Shown piece after piece: positions 4,988 through 5,591 of a DNA stretch of 5,591 nt. Origin of the DNA: an uncultured Lachnospiraceae bacterium. GTDB taxonomy: Bacteria > Bacillota > Clostridia > Lachnospirales > Lachnospiraceae. The notes below the pieces were generated by a model, which ran no database searches, was not told the origin of the DNA, and saw nothing but the letters and a program-made list of their open reading frames with translations. The number at the start of each line of letters is the position of its first letter. The stretch's first letter is position 1. Location: assembly GCA_902797565.1 (NCBI GenBank), contig CADBTO010000113.1:1-5591 (forward strand), in the 5' to 3' direction. The translations under genes and the position numbers were made by a program.

Positions 4988-5591
4988 ATGGATAGGGGAG
5001 TATATGCCTTGGCGGAGAAGAAGAAGGGAAATCGAATGGGGAAAGGCAGCGGAAGACAGGTTCGAAACGGGAGCTGGCGCGGGGGAAAGAGAATCCTGCA
5101 GTTTGGCAGGAAGATCGTTCCGGCAGTGCTTTTGACGCTGGTTTGGGCACTGGTGATCCGTTTCTGTATGGTCCATGCCGAGGCATCCGGGCTTTCGATT
5201 ACCGGCACCGGGCTGGATGGGCAGGGATATGGGTGGATTACGTTTTCTGCGTCCTGCCCGCCGCCAGTGACCTATACGCATAGCAACAGTGCCAGTTACA
5301 GCGCAAGTGCCAGAGTGACAGGATCTACAAATCCCGGAAGGCATGTGGGGGAGGAAAAAGCGCCTTCTGTGGCAGAGCTGAACCAGTCCTATATCAGCTG
5401 CAGTGTGGATACATCAGGGAATGTTACCGGGAAACTGACCCATCTGGTGGATTTTGAAAGCTATAGCATCACGGTCGACATGACCACGTCTTATAGCGGC
5501 TGCCAGGACAGCTATGTCCGTACCAGGCAGGGGACCCGGACGGTCCATACATCCCAGAGCGGGAGCAGGAGCCAGAGTGTGTCCGGTTCCC
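4988..5591 (+). CDS. Secreted Ser/Thr/Cys-containing protein, 3' end beyond the window (at least 201 aa)
   Basis: The frame stays open to the window edge with no stop. A long, strongly basic N-region (residues 1-42) precedes a hydrophobic core (about 43-61), and VHA then EA at 62-66 gives plausible signal peptidase I sites after residue 64 or 66. The exported part is rich in Ser, Thr, Gly and Tyr, with cysteines at 90, 138 and 172. It appears to be mostly beta-strand, becoming Ser/Gln/Arg-rich near the edge (from about 178). No named domain is recognised. As the last visible gene of the operon, starting 17 nt after the previous stop, it is a candidate cargo, adhesin or tip protein of the assembly system; this is inference from position. 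The full length and any anchor at the C-terminus cannot be seen. Confidence 0.8.
   Translation, partial: MDRGVYALAEKKKGNRMGKGSGRQVRNGSWRGGKRILQFGRKIVPAVLLTLVWALVIRFCMVHAEASGLSITGTGLDGQGYGWITFSASCPPPVTYTHSNSASYSASARVTGSTNPGRHVGEEKAPSVAELNQSYISCSVDTSGNVTGKLTHLVDFESYSITVDMTTSYSGCQDSYVRTRQGTRTVHTSQSGSRSQSVSGS

Overview
The window is a tightly packed block of at least eight genes, all on the + strand, encoding the core and accessory parts of a Tad/Flp-like (type IV pilus/type II secretion-related) surface assembly machine. Three things suggest a monoderm Firmicute, most likely a Clostridia/Lachnospiraceae-type gut bacterium: strong AAAGGAGG-type ribosome binding sites, codon use with many CGG, GGA, CCG and CTG codons at moderate GC, and the protein style (small single-helix proteins around a TadA/CpaF-like ATPase). 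The organism call is inference. No secretin or other outer-membrane component is visible, which fits a single-membrane cell.

Layout: (i) 1-97, a leader with a perfect 16-bp palindrome and T-run that may be a terminator; (ii) 98-337, a 79-aa single-helix Flp-like protein; (iii) 399-1775, a TadA/CpaF/VirB11-type ATPase; (iv) 1750-3096, a GspF/TadB-TadC-like inner-membrane platform protein that appears to carry two cytoplasmic helical domains; (v) 3093-3200, a 35-aa single-helix protein; (vi) 3211-3546, a 111-aa TadE/DUF4320-like minor pilin-like protein; (vii) 3556-3708, a 50-aa single-helix protein; (viii) 3730-4305, a 191-aa anchored protein with a Cys-rich ectodomain; (ix) 4302-4970, a 222-aa anchored protein whose C-terminus looks like an InlB B-repeat-type fold; (x) 4988 to the window edge, a secreted Ser/Thr/Cys-containing protein, incomplete here. 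Three junctions overlap (26 bp, 4 bp, 4 bp) and the other gaps after 399 are 9-21 bp, so 399-5591 is almost certainly one transcription unit, probably including the gene at 98.

The most striking point is a shared N-terminal signature. Four of the small or anchored proteins (starts 98, 3093, 3556, 3730) carry [E/D]-Y-G at exactly residues 7-9, directly before a hydrophobic helix. This matches the E5-Y6-G7 of mature Flp pilins, but there is no leader peptide and no Gly/Ala at the position where prepilin peptidase would cut. The inferred working model is an ATPase plus platform protein that assembles or exports leaderless Flp-like subunits and minor pilin-like proteins with extracellular domains, perhaps together with the large secreted protein at the 3' end.
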